DNA of 64,000 nucleotides from Woeseiaceae bacterium (GCA_028289545.1 JANQPG010000102.1:124001-188000), one strand, 5' to 3'. Shown: positions 39,001 through 48,112, numbered from the stretch's first letter. Notes: generated from the sequence alone by a model not told the origin. Program-made: numbers and translations.

Positions 39001-40142
39001 AGCATACGATTGCCACCGGCCGGCAGCATTGCCGTGACCCGGCCCGACGAAACGCCGAGCGAATCGGACACGACCTTCAGCTCGCCGTTTGGCCCGACAA
39101 CCCTGATCTGGCCGGCGCCGCCAAACCAAATGCGTCCTTGCTGATCCCGCGCAATCGCACGGACGTCGAACGGTGTGCGGTCATTTCTGAGCGGATAGTG
39201 TTCGAAGCGGTCGCCGAGATAACGCAGGAGCCCGTTACGGCTCGAAGCCCACAGGACGCCGTCCCGATCAACGAGGATCTCCCGCGGTATCGAAGCCGCG
39301 AGGCTCAGTCGCGCGCCGGAGGGTGCTATCAGCTCCTCGTTGCTGCGTACCCAGACCCGACCGCCGGTGTCGACGGCCATGCGATCGATGTCGTTGGTTG
39401 CTGCCGTGCCGGGCAGCCGTTCGATCCCGCTCGGGGACCAGCGCCACATTCCTCCGTTGTTGTCTCCCAACCAGAATTCGCCGGACGCCGACAACGCAAT
39501 ACCTTCAAACGCACCTTCGACACGTTGGGGCGGGCCGCCGCTGGCGGAATCGTAAACGTACACGGAACGATCGCTGCGTATGACGATCCTCCGCGCATCG
39601 CCGACCATCTCCGAGATGTACGACGGTTCCGGCTGGATCTGTAAGTACTCGCCGGTTGCCGGATTCAACCGCCACAAACCATTGCGCTCGAGGTTTACGT
39701 AGACCAGTCCGCCGACGACAACAATGTGGTCGACTTCCAGCGTAACGCCTGCCGGCGGTTCGTACGTGTTGACGTGGCCGTTCGGCGCCAGTTGGCTCAA
39801 CCCGCCTTCGACGTCGCCTGCCCACACGGACCCGTCCGCGGCAACCGCAACAGCCGTCTGATTGTTGAGTCGCAGTCCGTCGCGGGCGGTCCATACCTCG
39901 AAGCGGTGTCCGTCGAAGCGGTTGAGCCCGCGCTTGTTGACGAGCCAGAGATAGCCGTCCGGGCTCATCGCCATGCCGGCAATATTGGTCTGGCTCAGAC
40001 CGTCATTGACGTTGTACACCCTGAAGGGCGGCAGCGGGTCGCCCGCGCGGTTCTCCGCGACCGCCGGCGGAAGCCACGCAAGCAGTAGAAGCCCGACATA
40101 GAGGCGACGGCGGCTCCCCGATTGTTGGCGTCGTTGCGGCAT
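36072..40142 (-). CDS. Propeller-Y_Y_Y receptor with PAS, GGDEF and EAL domains
   Basis: 1,356 residues. Order: signal peptide (LYVGLLLLAWLPPAVA), about twelve periplasmic two-component-propeller blades from YNVNDGLSQTNIAGMAMSPD, a Y_Y_Y domain (YSYRLRGLDTGW), a membrane segment (WFIALLTLFVILLSVAF), a coiled coil, a PAS domain (AFEHAPIGMAMIGKDGQIVESN), GGDEF (intact GGDEF at 993-997) and EAL. The EAL motif reads ETLVR (Glu1124), which still fits ExLxR, and DDFGSG, KIDG and FEVTET are present, so phosphodiesterase activity is plausible. It would sense an outside ligand and set cyclic-di-GMP levels. This layout of propeller plus both turnover domains is less common than propeller-histidine kinase hybrids. 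Confidence 0.92.
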   Translation of the reverse strand: MPQRRQQSGSRRRLYVGLLLLAWLPPAVAENRAGDPLPPFRVYNVNDGLSQTNIAGMAMSPDGYLWLVNKRGLNRFDGHRFEVWTARDGLRLNNQTAVAVAADGSVWAGDVEGGLSQLAPNGHVNTYEPPAGVTLEVDHIVVVGGLVYVNLERNGLWRLNPATGEYLQIQPEPSYISEMVGDARRIVIRSDRSVYVYDSASGGPPQRVEGAFEGIALSASGEFWLGDNNGGMWRWSPSGIERLPGTAATNDIDRMAVDTGGRVWVRSNEELIAPSGARLSLAASIPREILVDRDGVLWASSRNGLLRYLGDRFEHYPLRNDRTPFDVRAIARDQQGRIWFGGAGQIRVVGPNGELKVVSDSLGVSSGRVTAMLPAGGNRMLIGFSENGIRRLQTDLSGSAELLPGTRNLPVTALRLTEDRWLWIATMDRGVMLLDLATGKLRATGFEAGTHAELLEPLPDGSVLATVRGDGLYHVSRSGRIRLDISDEIDVKRFLDIDVSDLENFVVSTYQGGLYEVIDGEIFRRSVSESFEDMNPYIAQRISDEAVVVGTEKGLFQVDTVAGRWYRYSQLDGLGSLEFNSDALLEGEDGSLWLGTVDGATRMLPVQGLPAVETPVPTVFPPQRRRDGKTLSPDEGLMAGRDSVVFNFVAVSTARPEEIEYSYRLRGLDTGWQEPTTAPSVNYSSLPSGDFTFEVRARLSGGQWGESASLEINVLPQLWQRPWFIALLTLFVILLSVAFHQLRLRRVRAANSRLKELVDDRTTHLAEANESLKYEVEERKRSQAAVLAMEAQARSAFEHAPIGMAMIGKDGQIVESNGAFQRLLGFDDKPGPLPMASFIWEDDIERFEAFFDRMLANETDIDSEEFGCRRSDDERLHAVFAASVVTNVEGDFSHALLQVQDVTEARVLTDRLAHQANFDELTGLHNRRAFGNGLRAILRDVKDQSGYLMFMDLDQFKVVNDTCGHGAGDELLRRVAAAIGEQVRSGDILGRLGGDEFGLILPSCKKASAVEVAERIRQTIEELVFHWNGSAFRIGISIGAVPMQTGNDAAELQQIADAACYAAKEAGRNQVHVVEGENDVTEERRGEMRWVQRLTRAMEESDFVLYGQHIVPLTAEATEIERIETLVRMREANTRRLIPPGAFLPAAERYNLGIKLDEWVVRHLLDALVVHTSVGAVPRRYWVNLSGTSVGAAGFAERILALMERASLPPGMVNFEVTETAVIQNLDQAGRFMQALRELGCEFALDDFGSGLSSFGYLKRLPVDYVKIDGVFVKNIVEDRTDRMFVKAIIDIAHSLGIRAIAECVESVQTFEVVRELGADFAQGFHLHEPELLQPSLPGGRMSAPRWTPNALDEAS

Positions 40143-40329
40143 AAGCTCGAGCAGTCTGTGTTGGCGGTCGGGTCTGCGCCGGGCGGATCGGCAAGCTCAA
40201 TGGCACATTCCCTGTAGTAATAAGGCGGCAGCTGCACGAAAAACTTGAAGCGAGATATGGTCTAAGGAGCGCAACCAGCCGTTTCGCTGTTCCGCTTCGC
40301 CTCTTCGAGGTCGAAAGTGATTCCGGAAC

Positions 40330-41967
40330 TCAGTCGCGGATGCGCACGAGCGATTCACCGCCCGGCCAGATCGCCGAGCCGTCGTCGTTGATGAGGATGT
40401 TATTGCCCGCGTCATAGACACCGTCGCCTCTGCCGCGACGGGTTTCCACCGACGGCCCAACCCGCACCCGCACGACAACTTCGCCCGCCGGACCCTCGGC
40501 ATCGTTGCGTAGACGTAAGCCATAGAAATACGTGTAGCCGTCGGCCTCGGCGCCCGAACCGTACACCAGGTTTGCTCCGGTGCTGATGGTGGGCACACCG
40601 CTGAACTGAATATCGGCGTTTCGCCAATCGATTTCGAATGCCTCTGCGTCCCGATTCCAGCTGAGCTTGACGACGCCGGTTGCCCGGTCGCGCCGACCGT
40701 CCTTTTTGCCGTCGGGCGTGTAGCCGCTGTAGTTGCTCACGACAATATCGTTGCCGGCGACGGCGGGAGAGTTCTCCACGGTGTCGATGAAACCCGGAAG
40801 CGGCAATCGCACCGTGGCCCCCGATCCAAGCGGACGCGGCGCGGCGACAAGCTCTGACGGACCGGTGTTGTCGTCGTCGCATTCGATCTTGCCGGAAAAC
40901 ACGTTGGTCACGGCGCAGCGACCGTCTACAGTGATAATCCACGCATCTCCGCCGAAGCCGAGTAAGGTCGGCGTGGTTCCGGTCCGGCCGCGATAGCGGA
41001 CGGGTTCGGCGGCCGCACGCTCGAGAAGGTTGTTTTCCGCCCGATAACGCATGGCGATAATTTCAGTCTCGGTCGCAATGTAGAAAAGGGTGCTGCCGTC
41101 CGGGCCACGCTCCATGGGTACGCCGTTGGTCGAGTTGCCGTCGCTCACCTTCATGCAAGCCTTGATGCGGGTCATCGCGTTGTCGAGTATGGCGACCCAG
41201 GTCTCGCGGGTCTTGCTTCGCCCGCGACCCGCTTCCCGGCGCAGCCGCGCCGCAATATCGCCGTCGAGGAGGACGTCGACCCCGACAGCAGCCGTACCGG
41301 GCGTCATCCGGCGAAACCCGCAGGCTGATTCGACAACCGACGGCGTAAACTCAAACTTGTGCACGCACTCAATAGCCGAATCGCTCGTCGCACCGTCCCG
41401 AAAGACGAGCAGCGATGGATGTCGTCCCGCACAGGGGCCCTGTCGATGCGCCCTCACTCGCAGCCCGCTGGGATTCGGAACCACAATCCGGCCGTCTTCG
41501 AGGGCAAAAAAGTTCCAGCCGATGAAAAACGGCAAATCGTTGAGCTTGAAGCTATCGACAAAGCGAAACGTCTCGCCGTCGATCTCGTATTTGTAGAGGT
41601 ATTTGAGGGAAGCGCCCCAGATCGTCCGCGCTTGTGCAGAGTTGTCATAGCCGCGATCGCTCAATATGTGCCACGGCGAAGTACCGAAAGCGATCCCGGC
41701 CGCTTCACGGAAATAGCTGACCTCCACTTGCGGCTCGGATTTCCGCGGCCCAGCCAGCGCCGTGGACGCCTGTCGCGCCACACCGCCGTGATAGGTGGGC
41801 CAGGGTGAGCTCACAAGCGTCTCGTTGACGATTGCATCATCCGCGGGATGAGTCTGTGCAAGCACACAGGGCGCGCTCATCAGCAAACCGGTAAGCAGCC
41901 CTGCAAATCTGGACAAAACGATCTCCCGGTACCCGAGCAACCCTCGATGTGCCAAGGATGTGGGCAT
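40330..41967 (-). CDS. Secreted protein, probably beta-propeller
   Basis: 545 residues from the ATG at 41967, which shares one base with the preceding stop (TGATG). Signal region YREIVLSRFAGLLTGLLMSAPCVLAQ. Repeated blades with WPTYHGG, LKYLYKYEIDGETF, ALEDGRIVVPNPSG, LLGFGGDAWIITVDGRCAV and SPAVAGNDIVVSNYSG suggest a PQQ-like propeller, but no cofactor site is seen. Cotranscription with an ECF sigma and its RskA anti-sigma factor makes it a likely member of their regulon or a signal input. Confidence 0.72.
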   Translation of the reverse strand: MPTSLAHRGLLGYREIVLSRFAGLLTGLLMSAPCVLAQTHPADDAIVNETLVSSPWPTYHGGVARQASTALAGPRKSEPQVEVSYFREAAGIAFGTSPWHILSDRGYDNSAQARTIWGASLKYLYKYEIDGETFRFVDSFKLNDLPFFIGWNFFALEDGRIVVPNPSGLRVRAHRQGPCAGRHPSLLVFRDGATSDSAIECVHKFEFTPSVVESACGFRRMTPGTAAVGVDVLLDGDIAARLRREAGRGRSKTRETWVAILDNAMTRIKACMKVSDGNSTNGVPMERGPDGSTLFYIATETEIIAMRYRAENNLLERAAAEPVRYRGRTGTTPTLLGFGGDAWIITVDGRCAVTNVFSGKIECDDDNTGPSELVAAPRPLGSGATVRLPLPGFIDTVENSPAVAGNDIVVSNYSGYTPDGKKDGRRDRATGVVKLSWNRDAEAFEIDWRNADIQFSGVPTISTGANLVYGSGAEADGYTYFYGLRLRNDAEGPAGEVVVRVRVGPSVETRRGRGDGVYDAGNNILINDDGSAIWPGGESLVRIRD

Positions 41968-42749
41968 CAGCCGGCGCTGGCAACCACGAGCAGCGGGCCT
42001 TTCGACACGACGACGCCACCCGGCTTTTCGCGAGTGATCGCAAACACGAGCGGATTGTCGACAGCCAGTTTGGCATCGATGGGCACGACAACCGTCCTTG
42101 TGTTGGGCGGTATGTCGAACACCCCGCCGTCGACCGGATTGCTGTCGCGATTCGGATCCACCAACCACAGCTGGTATTGGGATGCTCCCGGATCATTCGC
42201 CGGCATACCGGTCAACAGCATGTACCCTTCCTGCTGCGCGTTGTTCCAGACGACGTCGCCGGTCACGCGGGAGTACTGAGGATCTTCGGGCGTGGCCCAC
42301 GGGATCACGGGACTACCGGCCGCAATCAGTGCCTGCCGGGCTCCTTGATGGTCGATGCTCCGCGGTTCGCCCGGCAGTTCAGAATCGTCATAGTGGGTAA
42401 ACAGCAGCGCCAAAGCCAACACTGCAGCCGCTGCCCATCCCCAGTTCCATGACTTTTCGGGTGGCCGACGCGCCGGCATCCCGATGACGTTGGGCTCCGC
42501 CGTATCGAAGAAAGCCGCCGCATCCTTGTTCAGCTTTGCTTTCAACCCTTCGGGAGCGTCTTCGTAGTTTTTTGCGTGCCTGAGACTAAAGGCATTGGCG
42601 GCAGCCGCGGCTGCAAGATCGAAATCGGGCACATCGTCGAGCCCGTGCTCGTCCAGCAATGCCTGCAACTGTGCTTGCTGCCCTTTACTCAGCCCTTCAG
42701 TCGCTCTCAATACCAGCAGATCGACGATGTCGGGGTGCAGATCGTTCAT
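41967..42749 (-). CDS. RskA-type anti-sigma factor
   Basis: 260 residues. A cytoplasmic N-terminal sigma-binding region (HPDIVDLLVLRATEGLSKGQ) is followed by one membrane segment (WNWGWAAAAVLALALLFTHY) and an extracytoplasmic RskA C-domain (GYMLLTGMPANDPGASQYQLWLVDP, VFAITREKPGGV). The conserved HxxxCxxC zinc motif is absent, as in many RskA members. Regulated proteolysis would release the sigma factor encoded just upstream, with which it overlaps by four bases. Confidence 0.88.
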   Translation of the reverse strand: MNDLHPDIVDLLVLRATEGLSKGQQAQLQALLDEHGLDDVPDFDLAAAAAANAFSLRHAKNYEDAPEGLKAKLNKDAAAFFDTAEPNVIGMPARRPPEKSWNWGWAAAAVLALALLFTHYDDSELPGEPRSIDHQGARQALIAAGSPVIPWATPEDPQYSRVTGDVVWNNAQQEGYMLLTGMPANDPGASQYQLWLVDPNRDSNPVDGGVFDIPPNTRTVVVPIDAKLAVDNPLVFAITREKPGGVVVSKGPLLVVASAG

Positions 42750-43300
42750 CTCGTTACCTTGATGGCGAGCCCCGGCTCACCGAGAACTTTGCGAATTCTG
42801 GATAGCCCCCGGCTCAAATGACTCTTTACGGTGCCGAGCGGCAGACCGGTTTGTGTCGCAATCGCGCCGTGCGACATCCCGAGCCAGGAAGCCATGTTGA
42901 TGACTTCCTGCTGCTCCGGCTTCAGCGTACTGATCACATCGATCACGTTTCTCACCTCTACCGACGCCTCGATGACACGCTGGGCATCGTCCGTAAGGCA
43001 GCTTTCGCGTTCGTCGAAAGACTCGGACGGCGGCTGATTGTCGATGCTGCGCCGCCGATCGATCAGCCGCCGCCTGGCAAGCATCGAAACGAAGGTGACT
43101 TCCGCCGCGACCTCGGGATCGAAACGGGAAGCTTTTTGCCACAGCTCCACGAATATTTCCTGTACGACCTCTTCGGCATCGGATTCGTTGCCCAGAAATC
43201 GACGAGACAGCGACCATATGAGGCCGCTGTATTCGTCAATGCACTCGGCAACCGCCGTGCGGTCGCCGTTTGCGATACGTTCCAGGATCGAGGACGGCAT
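42746..43300 (-). CDS. ECF sigma factor, RskA partner (SigK-like)
   Basis: 184 residues. The ATG at 43300 begins at the canonical start (SSILERIANGDRTAVAECIDEYSGLIWSL); the frame upstream has no support. Region 2 includes GNESDAEEVVQEIFVELWQ and region 4 LKPEQQEVINMASWLGMSHGAIATQTGLPLGTVKSHLSRGL. The overlap with the RskA gene makes the pair a functional unit. By analogy it may control the operon itself and envelope or oxidative functions. Confidence 0.9.
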   Translation of the reverse strand: MPSSILERIANGDRTAVAECIDEYSGLIWSLSRRFLGNESDAEEVVQEIFVELWQKASRFDPEVAAEVTFVSMLARRRLIDRRRSIDNQPPSESFDERESCLTDDAQRVIEASVEVRNVIDVISTLKPEQQEVINMASWLGMSHGAIATQTGLPLGTVKSHLSRGLSRIRKVLGEPGLAIKVTR

Positions 43301-43401
43301 TACGTCTTCTGTCGAAGGTACGTGATGGAGATGAGGGCAAAAGCCCCCACCCCCGTTGCACAACGCTTGTTCATAAAGACGAGCTTGGCCCCGGCAGCCG
43401 C

Positions 43402-44190
43402 TTAGCGCGACATTTGCCGGCTTGCCTGCATTTGCCCGCCGCCGTGCAGCGAATCGAACACGTCATCCAGTGCGTAGCGCAGCTGCCAGGCGCCGGACCG
43501 CGCGTTGTGGGCGCCGGCCGCCTTGCGAAGTCCCATCTCGAGCCGCGCGCGCTCTGCGGCCGTGAGCCCGCCCTCGCGCACCAGCCGTTCCGAGACCGCC
43601 GTGTAGACCGCCACGGTGCCGGCAGCGTCACCGTGATTGAACATCGGTACGCCGCTGTCGATTGCACGCTCGATGGCTTGTGCAGCGTCGGTCCGTGACA
43701 TCTGAGTGGCCGGCAGGATAACCCGGTCGATGACGTGGATGACACCGTTGGACGCGTCAATGTCGGTCGCAACGATGCGGGCGTTCTCGATGTTGAAACC
43801 GTTTTCGGTCTTGCTGATTACCGCGTCGACACCGGCCAGGGTCTCGAGCCTCGCACCGTCGGCAAGTGCGTCGGAGCCGACTGCACCCGCAATTACGTGG
43901 TATTTCAGGATGTTGGCCAGTTGCTCCTGGTTTTCCCGCTTGAGCAGGGTTTCGATGGTGCCGGCGGGCAGCGCGCCAAACGCGTCGTCGGTGGGCGCAA
44001 ACACGGTCAGCGGACCGTCGCCTTTCAGCGCGCCTGCCAGACCGGCCGCCTTGGCCGCGGCGATCAGTGTCTGAAATTGTTCGGCAGATGCTGCCGTGTC
44101 AACGATATCCATCGACGATTTGTAGCCTGCAAGGGCAGGTGTTGCGAGGATCAGCAGCAAGGCAGCGCAACAGGCTTTCAGGGACTTCAT
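43402..44190 (-). CDS. Secreted fasciclin-domain protein
   Basis: 262 residues from the ATG at 44190, which follows GGAGAG and starts a signal peptide (KSLKACCAALLLILATPALA). A single FAS1 domain has its H1 motif GDGPLTVFAPTDDAFGALP and the H2-region ASNGVIHVIDRVILP. The C-terminal third is a separate helical region (TDAAQAIERAIDSGVPMFN, GGLTAAERARLEMGLRKA). FAS1 proteins mediate adhesion or matrix binding. It stands alone, close to the ECF gene on one side and the phosphorylase on the other. Confidence 0.87.
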   Translation of the reverse strand: MKSLKACCAALLLILATPALAGYKSSMDIVDTAASAEQFQTLIAAAKAAGLAGALKGDGPLTVFAPTDDAFGALPAGTIETLLKRENQEQLANILKYHVIAGAVGSDALADGARLETLAGVDAVISKTENGFNIENARIVATDIDASNGVIHVIDRVILPATQMSRTDAAQAIERAIDSGVPMFNHGDAAGTVAVYTAVSERLVREGGLTAAERARLEMGLRKAAGAHNARSGAWQLRYALDDVFDSLHGGGQMQASRQMSR

Positions 44191-44324
44191 AGTGGCTCTC
44201 CAGGGTGTAGTGTCGGTACCGCAAACGCGGACTTGTCCCTGTATTCGGTGAACCGCCGGATTTGGATGCAGGTGGCGAAAAAATTTCCTGGTCCGAACCC
44301 AATTCCGCGAGCCACGATGTTCGA

Positions 44325-46070
44325 TCAACGGTTGGTCAACCATACGGTCTGGTAGGGAGACAGTTCCAGCGTGGCTTGTCCCTCTTCGATACGAACGCCG
44401 CTGATCAGGTCCCGCCACTGATCGGTGCTGACGAGGTTCACGCTGGCGAGTTCGAGAGACTGGTGTTCGCGAGTGACGTTGCTGATGCTGAATACGTCCT
44501 GGCGCCGATCCGTCGACTGCCGCCAGATTCCGAACAGCTCCAGACCCAACTGCATCGTGAACTGCACAGCATTGGGGTGAAAGGCCTCTTGTTGCCGACG
44601 CAGGCGAATCAGCTCACTCAGTCTCGAAAGAATGACGGACTGGGTACTGCTGGTGTCGGCGAGTACCGCGTCGAGCTCGTCCTGGTCCCAGCTGCGGCGA
44701 TTGATCGACCGGTATCGCCCCGTCCGCGCCAGCCCCTCGTAGTCATTCGGCGTTCCCAGCAGACTGTGAATGTAGATGCCCGGGATACCCTCGAGCGCCA
44801 GCATGATGGCGTGCGCGCAGATAAACCGGTCGACCTGAAACTCGTCCGGGCCCTCCTCAGTGCCGGCCAGCGCGTCGATGAGACTAATATTCACCTCGTA
44901 AGGGCGCGCAGCCCCGTCCGGACCGGTCCTGAGCGAAACCCTGCCGCCGAACCCCGTCAGGGTTTCGAGCAGTCTCGTGCGCTCCGCCTCCGACAACAGA
45001 CCGTCTACCGGGCGCATGCCGATACCGTCGTGCGAAGCGATGAAGTTGAAATAGGTCGTGCCGCCGCGAGCAGGCGGCATGCTCATCATCCAGGTCTTGA
45101 GGTGCCGGCAATCGCCCGTCAGCAGGGTGTAGATCAAGAGCGGTGGCAGAGAAAAGTTGTAGATCGCGTGCGCTTCGTTCGAATTGCCGAAATAGGTAAG
45201 GTTGTCGCGGTTCGGGACATTGGTTTCGGTAATCAGCATGACGGACGGATCGAAGAAATCGATCAGCGTGCGCAGCAGCTTGATGATCTCGTGTGTGCGC
45301 TGATCGTGCAGTGACGTCGTGCCGGGCTCTTTCCATAGGAAAGCCACTGCATCCAGCCTCAGTACGCGAACGCCTTTCTCGAGATAAAAGCGGATGATCT
45401 CGACAAAGCGCAGCAGGACTTCCGGGTTGCCAAAATCGAGATCAACCTGATCGGGGCCGAAGGTGCACCAGACCCAGCGTATCCCGTCGACCGTCTCCAC
45501 TTCGGTGCGTAACGGCGTCGATCGCGGACGCACGACCATACTGAGATCGTCTTCGGGCTTCGTTTCCTTGAAATAGTCCTTGCCGGGATCCTTGCGCGAC
45601 AGAAAATTCTGAAACCACGCCGAACGGCTCGATGCATGATTGATGACAAGATCCGCCATCAGGCGATAGCGGCTGCCCATGAGTTCAATGTCTCCCCAGG
45701 TGCCCGCGACCTCGTCAACGGCGCAGTAGTCGATCACGGCAAAGCCGTCGTCGGAACTGTAGGGATAGAACGGCAGTATGTGCAGACCGTTGATCGTATC
45801 CGCAAGATAGCGATCGCAGAACGTCTTCAGCGTCTTGAGTCCGGGCTCTCCCTCTCGATTGACCGACGTGGCGTACGTGATCATCCAGCAGTCGGTTTCG
45901 TCCCAGTAGTTCTGGTAGGGGGGCGGTTCCTCGACCGCTCCGGGATAACGCATCGCTTCGACGACGGGCTCGACGAGATCGTCCGCCCGCTCTCCATAGA
46001 TGATCCTGAGGTGCGCTTGAACGCGCGCACTCAGCCGTCGCGCTCCCGCCTCGAGCGCCGGGCCGTTCAA
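44325..46070 (-). CDS. GH13_18 phosphorylase, probably glucosylglycerate phosphorylase
   Basis: 581 residues of the sucrose phosphorylase-like GH13 subfamily 18. Catalytic residues: nucleophile Asp in RVLRLDAVAF, acid/base Glu in LITETNVPN, and the stabilising Asp in FIASHDGIG. Other family landmarks are HILPFYPYSSDDGFAVIDY and LMADLVINHASSRSAWFQ. Members phosphorolyse sucrose, sucrose-6-phosphate or glucosylglycerate. The gene overlaps the glucosyl-3-phosphoglycerate synthase gene by four bases, so glucosylglycerate is the likely substrate, giving glucose-1-phosphate and glycerate. Substrate is inferred from context. Confidence 0.86.
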   Translation of the reverse strand: MNGPALEAGARRLSARVQAHLRIIYGERADDLVEPVVEAMRYPGAVEEPPPYQNYWDETDCWMITYATSVNREGEPGLKTLKTFCDRYLADTINGLHILPFYPYSSDDGFAVIDYCAVDEVAGTWGDIELMGSRYRLMADLVINHASSRSAWFQNFLSRKDPGKDYFKETKPEDDLSMVVRPRSTPLRTEVETVDGIRWVWCTFGPDQVDLDFGNPEVLLRFVEIIRFYLEKGVRVLRLDAVAFLWKEPGTTSLHDQRTHEIIKLLRTLIDFFDPSVMLITETNVPNRDNLTYFGNSNEAHAIYNFSLPPLLIYTLLTGDCRHLKTWMMSMPPARGGTTYFNFIASHDGIGMRPVDGLLSEAERTRLLETLTGFGGRVSLRTGPDGAARPYEVNISLIDALAGTEEGPDEFQVDRFICAHAIMLALEGIPGIYIHSLLGTPNDYEGLARTGRYRSINRRSWDQDELDAVLADTSSTQSVILSRLSELIRLRRQQEAFHPNAVQFTMQLGLELFGIWRQSTDRRQDVFSISNVTREHQSLELASVNLVSTDQWRDLISGVRIEEGQATLELSPYQTVWLTNR

Positions 46071-47290
46071 CTCCCGAACTCCGCCATATCGTCCTCGACC
46101 GCCTCACGCAGTTCCTCGAGCACACCCGGCACGGCCGCAATGACCCGGTTCCATGGCGGAATGAACGGCGTGTCCATGGGGTTTTCCCGAAACAGATGAC
46201 CGGCCTCGACCACGTTCGCGGCGAACAGTTCGACAGCCTCCTCTTCGGCGTGCCTGTCGAAGCTTAAGCCGTTGATTGCGGCGTCCGCCTCGAACAGTTC
46301 GATGAAGTCGAGCGCGGTCCGGTAGTAGGTTGCTTTGATCGTGCGCACGCGGTTGACCGAAAATGTCTCGCCCTGAATCGCCAGCTTCCGGTACATCGCT
46401 TTTGCGATGTCGATACTCATTCGCGACAGCCCGCGGGTCTGGTCGTCGGCGCTCAGGTCCTGGTGTTTGTGGTCGTAAGAATCGGCAATGTCGACCTGAC
46501 AGATACGCTTGTTGGAATGATTGCGGTGCATCTCGCTCAACACGCCGATCTCGAGCCCCCAGTCGGTTGGTATGCGAAGGTCGTCGATAACATTCCGGCG
46601 CAACGCAAACTCACCGGCGAGCGGGTACCGGAAGCTGTGCAGAAAATCGAGATAGTCGCTGCGGCCGCAGACGACCCGCAGCGCAAGAATCAGCGGCGTC
46701 ACGAGGAGGCGCGTCACCCGCCCGCCCATCGTCGTGCCGTCCGAACGGGCGTAGAAGCCTTTGCTGAAATCGTAGCTGAAGCCCGGGTTCGCCACCGGGT
46801 AGATCAATCGCGCCAGCAGGTCCCGTTTGTAAGTCTTGATGTCGGCGTCGTGCAGGGCAACCGTCGAGGCCCGACCGGTCGACAGTGTGTAGCCGTAGCA
46901 AAACCAGACGTTGCGGCCTTTGCCGGGCTCCGTGGGGGATAGACCTTTTTCGGCAAGCTTGCTGTCCAGCGCCCTGAGACGGGGGCCGTCGTTCCATAAC
47001 ACCCGATGGTGTTGCGGAAGGCGGCCAAAAAACTCGAGGGCGTGCCGATACTCCTTTTCATCGGCCCGATCCAGACCCACGACAATTTCGTTCAGATAGG
47101 GAACGCGGCTGAGTTCACGGACAATGTTGTCGAGTGCCGGTGTGGCGAGCTCCGAATACAGTGACGGCACCACCAGCCCCATCGGGCGGTGACGCGAAAA
47201 CTCAATCAGGTCGCGTTCCAGTTCTTCGACCGGGCGATCGGACAGGTTGTGCAGCGTTGCTATGTTGCCGTTCTGATGAAAATCCCCCAA
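46067..47290 (-). CDS. gpgS: Glucosyl-3-phosphoglycerate synthase (GT81)
   Basis: 407 residues from a TTG start at 47290; GGAGGG lies about nine bases upstream and supports it, and the frame has no better start. GT-A features: LVVPSLYSELATPALDNIV, EIVVGLDRADE, KGRNVWFCYGY and the metal motif LHDADIKTYKRD, followed by YPLAGEFALRRNVIDDLRIP and DWGLEIGVL. The enzyme joins NDP-glucose to 3-phosphoglycerate, first step to the compatible solute glucosylglycerate. The phosphatase-like gene ends four bases upstream and the phosphorylase overlaps downstream. Confidence 0.9.
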   Translation of the reverse strand: MGDFHQNGNIATLHNLSDRPVEELERDLIEFSRHRPMGLVVPSLYSELATPALDNIVRELSRVPYLNEIVVGLDRADEKEYRHALEFFGRLPQHHRVLWNDGPRLRALDSKLAEKGLSPTEPGKGRNVWFCYGYTLSTGRASTVALHDADIKTYKRDLLARLIYPVANPGFSYDFSKGFYARSDGTTMGGRVTRLLVTPLILALRVVCGRSDYLDFLHSFRYPLAGEFALRRNVIDDLRIPTDWGLEIGVLSEMHRNHSNKRICQVDIADSYDHKHQDLSADDQTRGLSRMSIDIAKAMYRKLAIQGETFSVNRVRTIKATYYRTALDFIELFEADAAINGLSFDRHAEEEAVELFAANVVEAGHLFRENPMDTPFIPPWNRVIAAVPGVLEELREAVEDDMAEFGS

Positions 47291-47293
47291 GAC

Positions 47294-48112
47294 TTACCCT
47301 CCATCGATTTTGGTCGTCGAATACGAACCGAGCTGTTCTTCAAGGAGCGACATCATTGCCGCGTTCCAGCCGGCCGGCCCTGCCAGAGTCGGTCGCAACA
47401 CCCGTGTTGGTGTATCCACGTTCATCGGATGCCCGTGCTTGCCGGGAATCACAACCGCAACGTCCGTGACCGACAGCATGCCAAGATCGTTTGGCGCGTC
47501 GCCGAGCGACACGGACGTCGTTTCCCCGCCGGGCCACACGTGGGCATAGGCATCGAGCAGTTGATTGACGGCCTCGGCTTTTCCGGTATTGCCCATGACG
47601 TGCAGGAATCGGCCGCCGCGGACGCAACGCAGGCCGCGCGAGATCATTGCTTGCCGGAATTGTTCCGCGCGGCGCTCATCGTCGCGCCACAGGACCGGCT
47701 CCGATGCCTGGCGATCGTTCGCCAAGCCGGCCCGCCGCTCCGACAGGCCCGTCTCACGCGCAATGCCTGAGACGCCCAGTTCGTAGAATGCCTCGCAGCG
47801 GAACCCATATGTGCTCTTCACATCCTCGTAAACCGACTGCAATTCAGCACGCGCTACGGCAGATGCCGGACGCTCTGCATCACCGCCAAAGTAACCGTCG
47901 GGTACATCGATCACTGCGCCGTTCTCGGCCACCACGGGGTGCTGCAGTTCGAGAAGCACGCGAAATTCTTCGAGCTCGGCGAGTGTCTTGCTGCTGACGA
48001 GTATAAGCGGAACGGACCGCTCTTTGAGCAAAGCGAGGGCGGGTTGTGCCGGTGCCCAGTCGTAGGTGTCGTGGTCGAGCAGTGAGCCGTCGAGATCGCT
48101 GAATACGATCAT
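47294..48112 (-). CDS. gpgP: HAD phosphatase, glucosyl/mannosyl-3-phosphoglycerate phosphatase type
   Basis: 272 residues of the HAD superfamily, Cof/MPGP branch. Motif I FSDLDGSLLD, motif II LVSSKTLAEL, cap region with VVAENGAVIDVP, and motif IV GDAPNDLGML. The length and the GRFLHVMGNTGKAEAV stretch match mannosyl-3-phosphoglycerate phosphatases, which also act on the glucosyl form. It should remove the phosphate made by the synthase four bases downstream. Divergent from an alpha-glucosidase gene. Gene name given from context. Confidence 0.86.
   Translation of the reverse strand: MIVFSDLDGSLLDHDTYDWAPAQPALALLKERSVPLILVSSKTLAELEEFRVLLELQHPVVAENGAVIDVPDGYFGGDAERPASAVARAELQSVYEDVKSTYGFRCEAFYELGVSGIARETGLSERRAGLANDRQASEPVLWRDDERRAEQFRQAMISRGLRCVRGGRFLHVMGNTGKAEAVNQLLDAYAHVWPGGETTSVSLGDAPNDLGMLSVTDVAVVIPGKHGHPMNVDTPTRVLRPTLAGPAGWNAAMMSLLEEQLGSYSTTKIDGG

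Noticed and set aside
36072..40142. EAL domain as degenerate because it reads ETL
   Set aside because: The functional consensus is ExLxR and the other catalytic residues (FEVTET, DDFGSG, KIDG) are present.
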